DNA of 64,000 nucleotides from Siphonodentalium dalli (lineage: Eukaryota; Mollusca; Scaphopoda; Gadilida; Siphonodentaliidae). The stretch's first letter is position 1. Each line of letters begins with the position of its first letter. The position numbers and the translations under genes are program-made. Location of the stretch: NCBI GenBank assembly GCA_032622095.1, contig CP136061.1, forward strand, positions 128,662,754-128,726,753, in the 5' to 3' direction. Positions 49,701 through 56,188 of the stretch are shown piece by piece. The notes under the pieces are model-generated. The model worked only from the letters and a program-made list of their open reading frames with translations, was not told the origin of the DNA and did not search any database.

Positions 49701-52543
49701 GAAAGTATATTTTATTGAAGTCAAAATTATTTGCTATATTTTACAATTATGTCTTGCTTTAATGCCTTAAAGTGTTAGGAAATGAGTATATGAATTGTTG
49801 GATTGCTAATTCGAGATGGATTCAATATGGCAAAATATACAAGTTGGTATGTAATTGCAATTTTGACTAGTCGAAATCTACGTTGGATTTCATGCTAATA
49901 TCTAAATCTTCTCGATGACAAATAGTAAGTCAAAATAGTAAATATAAATAACTCACAAACTTGACTTCTGTCAGTGCCATGCATCAAAGCTGACATTTAT
50001 TTTTGTACACCTATTAACCCTTTCATGAATGGACATTAATGAAATTTGTTTACAACCCTGTGACAAGCATTCTGTTATATACGCAAGTCTCCCATAGGGA
50101 GCCATGCATATATAAGAGAATGCATTGACCTATCAATATTTACCTTGACCTTGTAAGCCAGTGCATTCTCTTATATATGCTATGCTCCCTATGGGAGACT
50201 CGCATATATAAGAGAATGCACTGGCACAGAATCTTTAATGCTGCACCAGTGCAGTTGCCGTCATGCAAGGGTTAAAAGCTGACGTAATGGTAATTTATGC
50301 ATGTCAAATCACAAAGGACATCATTTATGATTGGTTAAAAAATTTCATTATTCTTTATTATCCAGCAGGCTTTATTTTAGCCCCTTCTGCCATGGTGAAT
50401 AAGATTATTTACAGTAATTGTCTCAATGGAAAGGGCTTTGAAATACTAGTACAATATCGCGACTTACCTGGTCCAATGATGTTGACCTTGACCTCAGCAG
50501 CTCCAGCTTCCTTAGTGTGCACACGGAAGACAGCGTGATCATTGACTCTGACTCCTCTTGGCTGAATACCACGCCCACTTGCGTAGACAGCCTTAGCGTT
50601 TGATGCTGTGGAAAAATGAGTGTAAATGAGGATACAATCTAATAAAACAATACACTTTACATGCCACTACTATGAGTAAATTCTATTCAAATTGAGACAA
50701 GCAGTCGCAGACGGCGGTATCCCCCGCCGAATTGTGCAGTTGGGGAAGTGCATTCTCAATAATGTTTGCGTTCTCAGTATGTGATAAACAAGAGGTGGGA
50801 TTTTGTCAAAAAGCCTGGCTTGCGAACTCATTTTAGGTACTGGTCATGAGAACGAATATACCAAAATCTTTTTAATCTGTTGACATTCGTAGAAATTATA
50901 GCCCTGTGACATCGTCCATTTGCACCAAAAAAAATAAACAAAGTCCAAAGCTGAAAATATCTGGGCCGACCTGGTTTGCAAACTCGTTCTAGATACTGGT
51001 CATGTGAACTCATATACCAAAAATCTTTGAAATCCGTTGACATTTGTGGAAATGAGCCCTGGGACGTCATCTATTTGCTATTTGGTAAATTTGACAAAAA
51101 TAATAAACAAAGTCCAATAACTCCGGTAAAAATATCCGGCCAGACCTGGCTTGCGAACTCATTCTAGCTAATGGTCAGGTGAACTCATATACCAAATATC
51201 TTTGAAATCCGTTGACATTTGTGGAAATGAGCCCTGGGATGTCGTCTATTTGCTATTTGGTAAATTCGACAAAAATAATAAACCAAGTCCAATAACTCCG
51301 GTAAAAATATCTGGCCAGACCTGGCTTGCGAACTCATTCTAGGTAATGGTCAGGTGAACTCATATACCACAAATCTTTGAAATCCATTTACATTTGTTCA
51401 AGTTATGACTCTTACAAATTCGGGATGGACGGACGAACGGACGGAACCCATTATAAAATTTGCAGGGGATAAAAATCCAAATTCAAATTTCTTTGCTGTC
51501 CAACACTAAATATTGTTACATATAGTACCAATATACTCAGACTATGCGCATCTAAAAACTTGTACCAAAATATGTGAAGAGAATGTTTCCATGTGCTTGT
51601 TTTGCCGTCTCATCTTACAACACATATTTTTGCAGGGGTAGGCAAATTATGAATCAGCACAGTGGTTCAACCCCTCATGACGGGAGCTGTGCTGGTGCAG
51701 TATTAAGATCATGTGCCAGTGCATTCTCTTATATATGCGAGGCTCCCATAGGGAGCCTCATATATATAAGAGAATGCACTGGCTTACATCATCAAGGTAA
51801 ATATTGTTAGGCCATGTATTCCCTTATAAATGCGAGGGTCACATATATAAGAGAATGCGTTGGGACAGGGAAATCGTAGTTCGTATTTCATGAAGCTCCA
51901 GTCATGGAAGGGTTTATTTAGAGCTTTCATGTTTAACCTAGGATCAAAATAGGAAAGCAGAGTTTGATTGGCCAGAATAGTGTCTAGAAATTTATCGCTT
52001 AGCATTTTACATAGGTCATGTGTTAAATTAAACTTGAAAAGCAAAATATGGCCTGGAAATCTTCAACAAAGATAAAAGTATTGATAATACCTCTCCCCAA
52101 TTTGGTATATATATGACATATTTTGCATTAGATTATGCAAATCTTGAATCAAGCTACAATAATGCCCTAAATAATTGAGAGCTTTCCGATGAATGGCAAC
52201 AAGCCATACTTCTGACTAAATCCTGAAAAATTACCCATAATTCTGCTGTGGTTAAGAAGTCAGTTATTTAGGGCTTTACTGTATGTGCATTTAATCATAA
52301 ATATTCAAAAGAAAAGATGTCAGATTTGTTACTTACGAGCTGAAACACCTACACCATATGGACTGTTTGGAATTTGGTGTCCAGAGAAGAAGATGTTTAC
52401 AGAGTGAAGACCAGTAACGATGGGAGTATATTCAATCAGGAATGTTCCGGGCTTGTCTGGGAGTGGCTGAATTGATGGACGGATGGTGTCCTTACGGCCA
52501 TGTGGATCAAGAATCACAATCTCAAGCTGTCCCTTGCCGGCAT
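19516..52543 (-). CDS. FLN: Filamin, rod-1 part of a multi-exon gene (16 exons; both ends outside window)
   Basis: Filamins are cytoplasmic scaffold proteins that cross-link actin through an N-terminal CH-domain pair and a rod of Ig-like repeats. Sixteen minus-strand exons join in phase into 3773 nt (2 nt finishing a codon, then 1257 codons). The repeats show family signatures throughout: V-x-A-Y-GPGL, F-T-V-D-T-x-x-A-G, DNGDGTC-x-V-x-Y, P-x-x-PG-x-Y, and IP-x-SPFKV. Order by comparison with vertebrate filamin A from memory: repeat 2 (second half), 3, 4, 5, 6, 8-like, 9, a second 9, 11, 12, 13, 14, 15. All introns are GT-AG. Joined coordinates: 52543-52337, 50605-50468, 49281-49012, 47350-47160, 46428-46171, 44603-44483, 43068-42844, 41906-40932, 38327-38154, 36434-36324, 35750-35535, 35023-34853, 32460-32337, 31083-30930, 20793-20601, 19760-19516. 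The CH domains, repeat 1, hinge and rod 2 were not found. Family call is near certain; the orthologue symbol is generic. Confidence 0.96.
20218..20352. mobile_element. Palindromic TA MITE, centre deleted
   Basis: CAGTAATGTTCTAAATAAT to CGGGCATTACTG. Both terminal arms are present but the inner arms carrying GGCTTGTTGCCATTC are gone. Confidence 0.8.
20468..20548. mobile_element. Minimal TTAA-flanked hairpin, 81 bp
   Basis: TTAA-CACGTTGACTGCC at the left, GGCAGTCAACGTG-TTAA at the right, with ACGAGTTAACTCGT in the loop side. The ends are unlike the CCCTTT elements but the TTAA duplication is the same. Confidence 0.75.
20601..20793 (-). CDS. FLN: Filamin exon: second half of repeat 14
   Basis: 193 nt, acceptor TTTTTCAG, donor GTAGGTAT, phase 0 in and 1 out. 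It encodes [38 protein letters not shown], then [12 protein letters not shown] and [16 protein letters not shown] is the known repeat 14/15 junction. A small TTAA-flanked hairpin ends about 52 bp past the donor. Confidence 0.95.
20794..22653. other. Filamin intron part with no element identified
   Basis: AT-rich intron between the repeat 14 halves. A trace of the CCCTTTCTATAC-type MITE is at 21376-21550. A C12-14 run followed by an A8 run is at 22443-22471. Otherwise unremarkable. Confidence 0.4.
22654..22985 (+). mobile_element. Helitron-like non-autonomous element
   Basis: Begins TCTATTATATATTTTGG after A and ends CATCAGCTAG before T, so it sits between A and T without duplication. A 3' hairpin (CCCGGACGAAGTCGGG) lies about 11 nt before CTAG. 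These are the diagnostic Helitron end features. No Rep/helicase frame in its 332 bp. Confidence 0.75.
24040..24159. mobile_element. Foldback hairpin, about 120 bp
   Basis: Arms TGTTTCTCTCATATGATATT and its complement, through TTTATGAAACGAGT and TTTTCAGTTTTCTC, loop GAGCCTCCGGC. The flank ACGAATTACATATTCTATTT recurs at 24396, so a wider element is likely. Confidence 0.7.
24877..25037. mobile_element. Palindromic TA MITE, shortened centre
   Basis: CAGTAATGCCCTAAGTAATC to GGGCATTACT. The central GAAAGCTCTC part is deleted; the arms pair almost perfectly. Confidence 0.85.
25066..25299. mobile_element. TTAA double-hairpin MITE, reversed orientation
   Basis: Left TTAA-CCCTATCATGACTGGAGC, right GCTCCCGTCATGAAAGGG-TTAT. 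The spacer reads CAATATTTACCTTGATCTTG, the complement of that in the 44185 copy. The left hairpin has lost its outer arm. Confidence 0.8.
25590..26470 (+). repeat. Dispersed repeat array with GGACGGACGG tail
   Basis: Starts GAGCATCGCTAGGGCGTGG. Several tandem related units of 150-200 bp, each with ATAACTC, CGAACTTGGCCTGTA and CCAACTTTGGTTCAGATCAA. Ends with CGGACGGACGGCTCGACAGA and then TTTTTTCAAAAAGGGCGTAT. Related to 14599. Confidence 0.7.
27880..28012 (+). other. Possible coding block on the plus strand, unassigned
   Basis: Between TATAG at about 27890 and CTTAG before GTAAGG at 28012 the plus strand has an open frame reading [20 protein letters not shown] then [20 protein letters not shown]. 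It has plausible splice sites and protein-like composition, opposite in strand to filamin and inside a filamin intron. No family is recognised. It may be a remnant of a gene or a transposon exon. Confidence 0.25.
28085..29970. repeat. Higher-order tandem array, monomers of about 160 bp
   Basis: Twelve monomers marked by AATGACTCGTTCCCATC at about 28123, 28290, 28450, 28612, 28768, 28903, 29057, 29225, 29378, 29543, 29707 and 29866. Type A carries CCAAAGGATTTAGTCATG; type B carries CAATGGATTTAATTTTG and GAACAGTACGACC. B recurs every third monomer (spacings about 478, 457, 482). The array ends in GTTGACGGACACACAGACAC, then AAGTAAGTTGAGCTA. Confidence 0.9.
30930..31083 (-). CDS. FLN: Filamin exon: end of repeat 13 and first half of repeat 14
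   Basis: 154 nt, acceptor GATTTCAG, donor GTGAGC, phase 2 in and 0 out. It encodes [20 protein letters not shown], then [18 protein letters not shown] and IADLEVMIQ. The [11 protein letters not shown] stretch is very close to the vertebrate repeat 13/14 boundary. The intron that follows is about 10.1 kb, the longest one fully inside the window. Confidence 0.95.
31259..31384. mobile_element. Two-hairpin MITE, single-hairpin fragment
   Basis: GCAAGCCTTGAAATAGTGTG plus one almost perfect hairpin closed by CCCGCATAGCGGG. It lies 175 bp upstream (minus strand) of the exon at 30930-31083. Confidence 0.8.
32337..32460 (-). CDS. FLN: Filamin exon: second half of repeat 13
   Basis: 124 nt, acceptor TATTTACAG, donor GTGTGTGT, phase 1 in and 2 out. 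It encodes [20 protein letters not shown], then [14 protein letters not shown]. The split Ser codon joins it to SPFQTRVLP in the next exon. The usual DNGDGT motif is reduced to VSEGLY here. Confidence 0.92.
33161..33312. repeat. Tandem duplication, unit about 80 bp
   Basis: GTGTCTGTGTTCTCAATGTG and AAGAGGATTTT occur at 33161 and again at 33241, each followed by TTTCTCAAAATAT-type text. Two copies. Confidence 0.85.
33464..34797. mobile_element. Two-hairpin MITE interrupted by a hAT-like insert
   Basis: The left part (33464-33498) stops at GCCCCAAT and the rest resumes at 34399 with the same GCCCCAAT, then AGTGAATTTAGTG. The spacer and second hairpin follow, ending AAATTCAGGCTTG. The spacer is in the opposite orientation to that in other copies. 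Confidence 0.8.
33499..34398. mobile_element. hAT-like non-autonomous transposon, 900 bp
   Basis: Ends TAGGGTTGAAACGATTA and the complement of TAGTGTTGAAACGATTA; 8-bp target duplication GCCCCAAT on both sides. Both features are typical of the hAT superfamily. Just inside each end is the palindrome CGACTAGTCG. Longest inner frames are under 90 codons with no transposase features, so it is non-autonomous. Confidence 0.85.
34853..35023 (-). CDS. FLN: Filamin exon: end of repeat 12 and first half of repeat 13
   Basis: 171 nt, acceptor GTTTTTACAG, donor GTGAGTCG, phase 1 to 1. It encodes [39 protein letters not shown] and [18 protein letters not shown]. Confidence 0.95.
35147..35253. mobile_element. 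Palindromic TA MITE, left half only
   Basis: CAGTAATGCCCTAAATAATC to GAAAGCTCTCGG, stopping at the palindrome centre like the copy at 7932. Confidence 0.8.
35535..35750 (-). CDS. FLN: Filamin exon: most of repeat 12
   Basis: 216 nt, acceptor TCCCTCCAG, donor GTGAGAAA, phase 1 to 1. It encodes [40 protein letters not shown], and [19 protein letters not shown], then KFAEQNIPG. This is the canonical LAVEGP(S/A)EAKM signature of repeat 12. Confidence 0.96.
36324..36434 (-). CDS. FLN: Filamin exon: end of repeat 11 and start of repeat 12
   Basis: 111 nt, acceptor GATCCTCCAG, donor GTTTGTTT, phase 1 to 1. It encodes [20 protein letters not shown], then [17 protein letters not shown]. The GCDP(S/N)RV motif is typical of the repeat 11/12 junction. 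A decayed copy of its first 40 or so bases lies just upstream at 36475-36569. Confidence 0.94.
36475..36569 (-). pseudogene. Decayed duplicate of the start of the repeat 11/12 exon
   Basis: The + strand here (CTCTTGGAATCTCAATCTC, then CATCATATGT, then GGTTTCCTG and TTCAAATGACAAATATACAG) repeats 36385-36468, which spans the 5' part of the exon at 36324-36434 and its acceptor-side intron. The copy has lost a base in the CTCTTTGG stretch and has gained several around TATTTAAACATC, so the frame is broken. It looks like a small tandem duplication that never became, or no longer is, an exon. Confidence 0.75.
37222..37600 (+). mobile_element. Helitron-like element, inserted at the 5' end of another
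   Basis: A then TCTCATATATATTTTGAAG at the left; hairpin GCCCGGACAACGTCGGGC then TCATCGGCTAG at the right. It contains two similar blocks, each with GCATGCGCAGACGAGAT or a near match, and GGAGCTATCGACTTGAAAT. The right end abuts a second element at 37601. Confidence 0.75.
37601..38135 (+). mobile_element. Helitron-like element ending 18 bp from a filamin splice donor
   Basis: Begins TCTACTATATATTTTGAGAC and ends GGGCTTATCTGCTAG before T. The 3' hairpin is degenerate (GCCAGTGGCGGGC). Internal ACTCGAAAACGGCTCGACCG is shared with 22654-22985. The donor of the exon at 38154 lies 18 bp away. Confidence 0.7.
38154..38327 (-). CDS. FLN: Filamin exon: body of repeat 11
   Basis: 174 nt, acceptor AATTTTAAG, donor GTATGCA, phase 1 to 1. 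It encodes [34 protein letters not shown], and [20 protein letters not shown] Helitron-like element ends 18 bp past the donor. Confidence 0.94.
38328..40931. other. Filamin intron with no element identified
   Basis: About 2.6 kb of AT-rich intron between repeat 11 exons. I see no repeated family, no coding block with splice sites, and no RNA gene in it. Confidence 0.5.
40932..41906 (-). CDS. FLN: Filamin large exon: repeat-8-like domain plus two near-identical repeat-9-like domains
   Basis: 975 nt (acceptor AATTTTAG, donor GTAATTTC, phase 1 to 1), far longer than its neighbours. It begins [20 protein letters not shown], a repeat-8-like domain ending [16 protein letters not shown]. Two 115-codon units follow, at 41664-41320 and 41319-40990 (the second is 110 residues long by alignment). 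Each starts [19 protein letters not shown], a flexible linker unusual for rod 1, followed by a whole Ig-like repeat with [28 protein letters not shown] and YADEHIP. I count 8 differences in 110 residues. The exon ends [16 protein letters not shown], the start of repeat 11. Confidence 0.97.
40990..41319 (-). repeat. Coding tandem repeat unit 2
   Basis: Second unit, 110 residues aligned with unit 1. The differences I count are E/K, M/K, V/T, V/I, E/D, S/T, V/L and D/E. Downstream it diverges into ETGFDLSGV, which is the repeat 11 start. Confidence 0.9.
41320..41664 (-). repeat. Coding tandem repeat unit 1 (linker plus Ig-like repeat)
   Basis: First 345-nt unit inside the large filamin exon. 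The linker at its start is rich in Ala, Pro, Lys and Gln. The unit ends [12 protein letters not shown] and abuts unit 2 directly, with no intron between them. Confidence 0.9.
42844..43068 (-). CDS. FLN: Filamin exon: second half of repeat 6, entering a repeat-8-like domain
   Basis: 225 nt, acceptor TTTCGTAG, donor GTAAGTTT, phase 1 to 1. It encodes [15 protein letters not shown], then [32 protein letters not shown] and [13 protein letters not shown]. The first part matches the end of repeat 6. The last part matches the start of repeat 8, so a separate repeat 7 is not seen. Confidence 0.94.
43647..43768. repeat. Inverted repeat, about 120 bp
   Basis: CCTACGGATTTTGACTGAAT at the left pairs with ATTCAGTCAAAATCCATAGG at the right; the middle is partly paired. 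Only one copy was seen here. Confidence 0.7.
44185..44445. mobile_element. TTAA double-hairpin MITE, full copy
   Basis: TTAA-CCCTTTCATGATGGGAGC to GCTCCAGTCATGAAAGGG-TTAA. Hairpin 1 arms CCAGTGCATTCTC/GAGAATGCACTGG, spacer GTAAATATTGTTAGGCTAAT, hairpin 2 with CTCCCTATGGGAG. It ends 37 bp past the donor of the repeat 6 exon. Confidence 0.85.
44483..44603 (-). CDS. FLN: Filamin exon: first half of repeat 6
   Basis: 121 nt, acceptor ATCTAACAG, donor GTATTC, phase 0 in and 1 out. It encodes [20 protein letters not shown] and then [12 protein letters not shown]. The TVDC-x-x-AG signature matches the start of repeat 6. A TTAA-flanked double-hairpin element ends about 37 bp past the donor. Confidence 0.94.
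45988..46154. mobile_element. Palindromic TA MITE near a splice donor
   Basis: CGGTAATGCC to AGGACATTACTG followed by TA. The arms are partly rearranged at the left. It ends 16 bp from the donor of the repeat 5 exon. Confidence 0.8.
46171..46428 (-). CDS. FLN: Filamin exon: repeat 5 complete in one exon
   Basis: 258 nt (86 codons), phase 0 to 0, acceptor TTTCTTCAG, donor GTAAGAG. It starts [11 protein letters not shown] and ends [12 protein letters not shown], with [20 protein letters not shown] in the middle. It is the only single-exon, single-repeat unit here. Mobile elements lie 16 bp past its donor and about 25 bp before its acceptor, so the exon is tightly bracketed. Confidence 0.95.
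46453..47036. mobile_element. Element related to 8719-9172
   Basis: AAGGTACACAATCCGATTTG start, then CCCCATATCATCAA and CGAACCACTGTCAACTCTAG as in the 8719 copy; ends near CCCGAAGCCAAAGAAATAAT and GCATCTTTAAA. A segment not shared with the other copy (about 46640-46880) holds GGGGGTCCTCGTGAGTAAGC. Confidence 0.6.
47160..47350 (-). CDS. FLN: Filamin exon: second half of repeat 4
   Basis: 191 nt, acceptor TTTCTCAG, donor GTATGTAAA, phase 1 in and 0 out. It encodes [20 protein letters not shown], then a [13 protein letters not shown] strand and [12 protein letters not shown]. This segment is among the most conserved parts of filamin rod 1, which anchors the repeat numbering. Confidence 0.95.
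47835..48210 (+). repeat. Dispersed repeat, inverted relative to 8175-8530
   Basis: GACGCATCTATCGGCGATAA and TTTCTATTTGATCACCCTAC match the complement of the 8175 copy. A short frame crosses it but no function is recognised. Confidence 0.6.
48349..48607. mobile_element. TTAA-type MITE, CCCTTTCTTTACTAAATGG end
   Basis: TTAA-CCCTTTCTTTACTAAATGG to TGATTATTTAGTATAGATAG. Inner hairpin: TAAGTTCCACAG, then TGTTGAACTTATTA. Confidence 0.65.
48786..48998. mobile_element. Palindromic TA MITE, full copy 13 bp from a splice donor
   Basis: Near-perfect palindrome with arms GGCTTGTTGCCATTCATTGG and complement, right end GGGCATTACTG-TA. The exon donor (GTTGGT) lies 13 bp beyond. Confidence 0.85.
49012..49281 (-). 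CDS. FLN: Filamin exon: second half of repeat 3 and first half of repeat 4
   Basis: 270 nt, acceptor TTTCTCAG, donor GTTGGTA, phase 1 to 1. It encodes a strand ending [12 protein letters not shown], then [20 protein letters not shown] followed by TNGETGSL. The donor GTTGGT is weaker than the others. A palindromic MITE ends 13 bp past it, so the intron start is partly element-derived. Confidence 0.93.
49446..49680 (+). repeat. Dispersed repeat, third copy of the 8175/47835 family
   Basis: Shares TGTAAATATTTACTACT, CGGGACGCATTATTGGG and GTGTTTCACATCACTTTAAT with the other two, more diverged. Confidence 0.5.
50014..50275. mobile_element. TTAA double-hairpin MITE, reversed
   Basis: TTAA-CCCTTTCATGAATGG to GCCGTCATGCAAGGG-TTAA. 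The spacer reads CAATATTTACCTTGACCTTG, so the element is opposite in orientation to the 44185 copy; the CACTGG-type hairpin is now on the right. Confidence 0.85.
50468..50605 (-). CDS. FLN: Filamin exon: first half of repeat 3
   Basis: 138 nt between a TTCCACAG acceptor and a GTAAGTC donor, phase 1 to 1. It encodes [20 protein letters not shown] and then [15 protein letters not shown]. The G-R-G-x-Q-P-x-GVRV signature marks filamin repeat 3. The split codon with the previous exon gives Pro. Confidence 0.93.
50690..51475 (-). repeat. Tandem units of about 155-176 bp with GGACGGACGAACGGACGG end
   Basis: Four units carry TTGCGAACTCATTCTAGGTA (or near) and CTCATATACCA at about 50819, 50976, 51150 and 51326. 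Ends with GGACGGACGAACGGACGG and GCAGGGGATAAAAATCC. Style like 25590 but a different sequence. Confidence 0.75.
51666..51916. mobile_element. TTAA-type double-hairpin MITE, second hairpin partly deleted
   Basis: Left TTCA-ACCCCTCATGACGGGAGC, right CTCCAGTCATGGAAGGG-TTTA. The first hairpin is complete; the second lacks part of one arm. Confidence 0.8.
52157..52281. mobile_element. Palindromic TA MITE, left arm truncated
   Basis: CAATAATGCCCTAAATAATT jumps to GAGAGCTTTCCGATGAATGG; the right arm is complete to GGGCTTTACTG-TA. Confidence 0.8.
52337..52543 (-). CDS. FLN: Filamin exon: second half of Ig-like repeat 2
   Basis: The exon follows an ATTTTAG acceptor and ends before GTAAGT. It is 207 nt, phase 1 in and phase 1 out. 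It reads [16 protein letters not shown] and onward to a strand ending [12 protein letters not shown]. The first half of this repeat must come from an exon further upstream that I could not find up to 64000. A TA-flanked palindromic MITE ends 55 bp beyond its donor. Confidence 0.93.
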
Positions 52544-53466
52544 CTAAAATTATAATTCACTTTTGTCAGAATATAGAACAAAATGTTTGATACAGCAATA
52601 TTTTTTTTTTAATACTCAAATCTGAAAAAAGTTCATTAAGATTTTAAAGAAGTTACGCAGCAGACATAGAGCGCTAATGATGGCATTGTTGGTAGTCAGT
52701 ATGATAGCAAAATAAAATTGTGAATGGTACTAAATTAAAATAAAATTTTCAGTAATATAGTTCACACTAAGTGGATTTCATGCAGAAAAAAACAAATGAC
52801 AGATGTCAAGCTGTAGTGTTATACTGTGAGAAGTTTTTATGACGTCCAATTTCTTAGTCACTTGTTGCTGGTACATACATACATAGATACTAATTATTCA
52901 ATTTAGAATCTTCAAATTCGTGCAATATAATTTATCGTTTTATAAGATTTAGGTGATGAATGTTACAAATTCAGGAAAGAATTTTCATTGAAATATCCTT
53001 TTAGAATGCACTCATCCAAATAGCAAAGACTATATCACATGGTGATAGACTATTCTAAATTAATACGGAGAATGCAAATATCTGCGCATTAGTGTCATTA
53101 TTTCAGCACAATAAATGCAAATATGAGTATTAAATATTAATTTTATGATTTATATCTATAAAATAATCAATATTAATATTTTCATAATTAAAAGATATTT
53201 CTCAATTTAATTCAGAGTATATTATTGTATAGGTAACTGTCCGAAGTTCCCATCATGATATATTTCAAATGTGAAAGGAATTCATGATATCATATATAAA
53301 CATAATGAAATAGGAAAATAGTACCGCATTAAATCTGAAGTTTCTAGCTTAATAGGCTTAAAGATGTATCAGAGTTCCAGGATAGTTTTTTATGAAATGA
53401 ATTTGTTTGGTATTTATAAGCTTGTTTATGTCCAAATTTTTTTATTTTTTTTATAAATATTTTATG
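52544..53466. other. Upstream filamin intron, nothing identified
   Basis: Very AT-rich. I searched by eye for the missing first half of repeat 2 and for GPGLEP-type coding and found none. Confidence 0.5.
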
Positions 53467-53785
53467 ATAATGAGACCAGGAACCAGCCTAGGTGTTCATA
53501 ATTTGGAAAAGATAAATAAGTGGACTGTTATCAGGGAGAAGAAACTATGAAAGAAGTTCAATTTGCACCTCAAATTCACATATCTATGATCCAATAAGTA
53601 TTATGCAACACAAGAGCTCATATATAAAACAAGTATAGTATTAAGTAAGAACACCATTGTAATCAGTAAACATACTTCAAATATGCTGTAGGGACAAATT
53701 TTATGCATACTGGTATATGAGAGAGAAGTCACTTCTCCCTGTGACAAAAATTGGAAGAAGTAGCCCTCTAATGGCTGGTCCCTGA
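53467..53785. mobile_element. Internally deleted copy of the 3525-4735 element
   Basis: GACCAGGAACCAGCCTAGGT, GATCCAATAAGTATTATGCA and GGTATATGAGAGAGAAGTCA match blocks of the longer copy in the same order; the middle is absent. Confidence 0.65.
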
Positions 53786-54050
53786 ATGAGATATTTTCTA
53801 AAATAAAATATGCTGTTGTTGTAAATGGAGGTCTGATAACCTGAATACATCTTAAAGCACCATAAATATGACAACTGGTAAACGCATTTTTTGTAAATGA
53901 TAGGCTTATATAAATTATGATGAATCATAAGATACCTGTTAAAAACATTATGAGTGGCTTACTATATCACAACAAATCAATCAAGGCACGCCCTGCGTGG
54001 ACATAAAATAAGTTACTTCCTACAGCAATAGCCTGATACACAAATAACTG

Positions 54051-54313
54051 TTAACCCTTCCATGATGGGAGTTTTACTGGTGCAGCATTAAAGACCCTGT
54101 GCCAGTGCATTTGCTTATATATGCGAGTCTCCCATAGGGAGCCTCGCATATATAAGAGAATGCACTGGCTTACAAGATCAAGGGAAATATTGTTAAGCCA
54201 ATGTATTCTCTTATATATGTGAGGCTCCCTATGGGAGACTCGCATATATAAGAGAATGCATTGGCACAGGGTTTTGGCTAAATTTCAGGAAGCTCCAGTC
54301 ATGGAAGGGTTAA
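54051..54313. mobile_element. TTAA double-hairpin MITE, best preserved copy
   Basis: TTAA-CCCTTCCATGATGGGAG to CTCCAGTCATGGAAGGG-TTAA. Hairpin 1 has arms CCAGTGCATT...AATGCACTGG, hairpin 2 GCCAATGTATTCTC...GAGAATGCATTGGC. Confidence 0.88.
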
Positions 54314-54522
54314 CATCTTCACCATCCAATGTCACAGATCAATGTTACCGAGTCTGGTATTATAACAAATAAAGTGTAAATATATACATTTCATATGTTT
54401 GAAAATGCTGAATTGCTGCATTCCTGACTAGATACTTGTGATAAAAACTTAACTGGTAAAATGAAAGCATTTAAAATGTTCAGCTAGACATTTTTTCAAA
54501 TTTCCTTGTGTCACAATTCCAC

Positions 54523-54957
54523 ACAAGCCTGATTATAGCGTGTCTGTCATTTGCAGAATGAGGTCCACAGAGGATGAACATAGCAGGCTAGCATCACTAA
54601 ATTCAGCCTCTGGGGACCTCATTCTGCTTAGGTCTGATCTTCTCTGAAAAGTTTCTTTATTATCAAATTTCTTCTTCACATAGATTTTATTTCTTTTTTT
54701 AGTTTAGTTTCTCTATATCCCCGAATTGGCAGATGACACATTGCATAATCGAGGTTCCCAATGGGTATACATCACAACATTCACCATTTGGGAACTTTAA
54801 TTTGAGTCTATGTCTCCCATAGCAGATGACTCGATACAGAATGAGGTCCCAAGAGGGTGAATTTGGTGATGCTAGCCCATTGAGCGGGATAGTGTCACTA
54901 AATTAACCCATTGGGGACCTCATTCTGCAAATGACAGGCACGCTAAACTCAGGCTTG
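54523..54957. mobile_element. Two-hairpin MITE, near full copy
   Basis: CAAGCCTGATTATAGCGTG to GCTAAACTCAGGCTTG. The first hairpin has a small deletion in its left arm. Confidence 0.8.
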
Positions 54958-55345
54958 AATTCCACAAATCTCATTCATGCACTTTTGATTATTTCAAAGT
55001 ATGTCCTAGTCAATAAAATAGATATGTGACGGGCATATGCTTTATTAAACCACTGCTGATTTCTGATAACTTATACTGTTTGTTAGTGTACATTGACACA
55101 TTCATGCATAATGTGGACAATATTAAATGTCCGACATAATTATATCAAAACACATGCTGTAAAAATGGAAGATTGATTAACATTTGGGGTATATGATGCG
55201 CTGCTTTTTGGAATGCATACAAATTTAGTATACATGTACACACAACATATGAATATGAATTACAGACATTAAAACATATAAAATGGAACAGCTAAGACAC
55301 ACTAAAAGCTATATTTTATGTGTATGATTTGCTGGCCCAGTGTGT

Positions 55346-55590
55346 TTAACACTTTCATGATTGTAGCTTCCTGAAATTTAGCGAAAACCCTATGCCATTG
55401 CATTCTCTTATATATCTGAGGCTCCTTATGGGCCTAACGATATTTACCTTGACCTTGTAAGCCAGTGCTTTCTCTTATATATGCGATGCTCCCTATGGGA
55501 GACTCGCATATATAAGAGAATACACTCGCACAGGGTCTTTAAAGGGTCTTTAATGCTGCAAAAGCGCAGCTCCCATCATGAAATGGTTAA
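55346..55590. mobile_element. TTAA double-hairpin MITE, reversed, first hairpin broken
   Basis: TTAA-CACTTTCATGATTGTAGC to GCTCCCATCATGAAATGG-TTAA. The left hairpin has lost its second arm; the right one is complete. Confidence 0.8.
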
Positions 55591-56188
55591 ATGTGGGCAA
55601 AACATTCTATTTGATTTCCTACGGGGAGTGGTTCCTAAAATATATTCCCGAAATACTTTCTGAGCATAATACATGTAGACCATCTTTTAGACTGAATCAT
55701 GCTCAAATCATCAGTTGAAAGCAATAGCACCTTATCATTTGAACCTGAACTTAAACCAATAACATTTTCCCATATCTTAAGATTTTAATGCTAAATAACT
55801 TCATTTGATGAGTTCATATCTGATATTCCCAATCTTATCATTAAATTAAAAAGAAAATATTATATTATATGTATCTAACAAACTTTCATTGGTAAAATGG
55901 CGCTAATAATGTAGAGTTGTCATTCTTGATACACAATGCACCCATGCTATTTTGCTAGAAACCAGCCATTTACAAAACGAGATGAACTGATACATTTTCA
56001 GCAAATTTTGAATGAGGGATTCGACATTCAGGCATATATCATTCAAACAATATATGCCAAATGATATCCTTTTATTTGCTAGTTCACAATGAGGATGTCT
56101 AGACAATATGAATATTGAATACGTTGAGAAAACAGACAACACAGTCATGACCGGGATGTTTTTATCTGTTTTTATCAATGGGCTAGTA

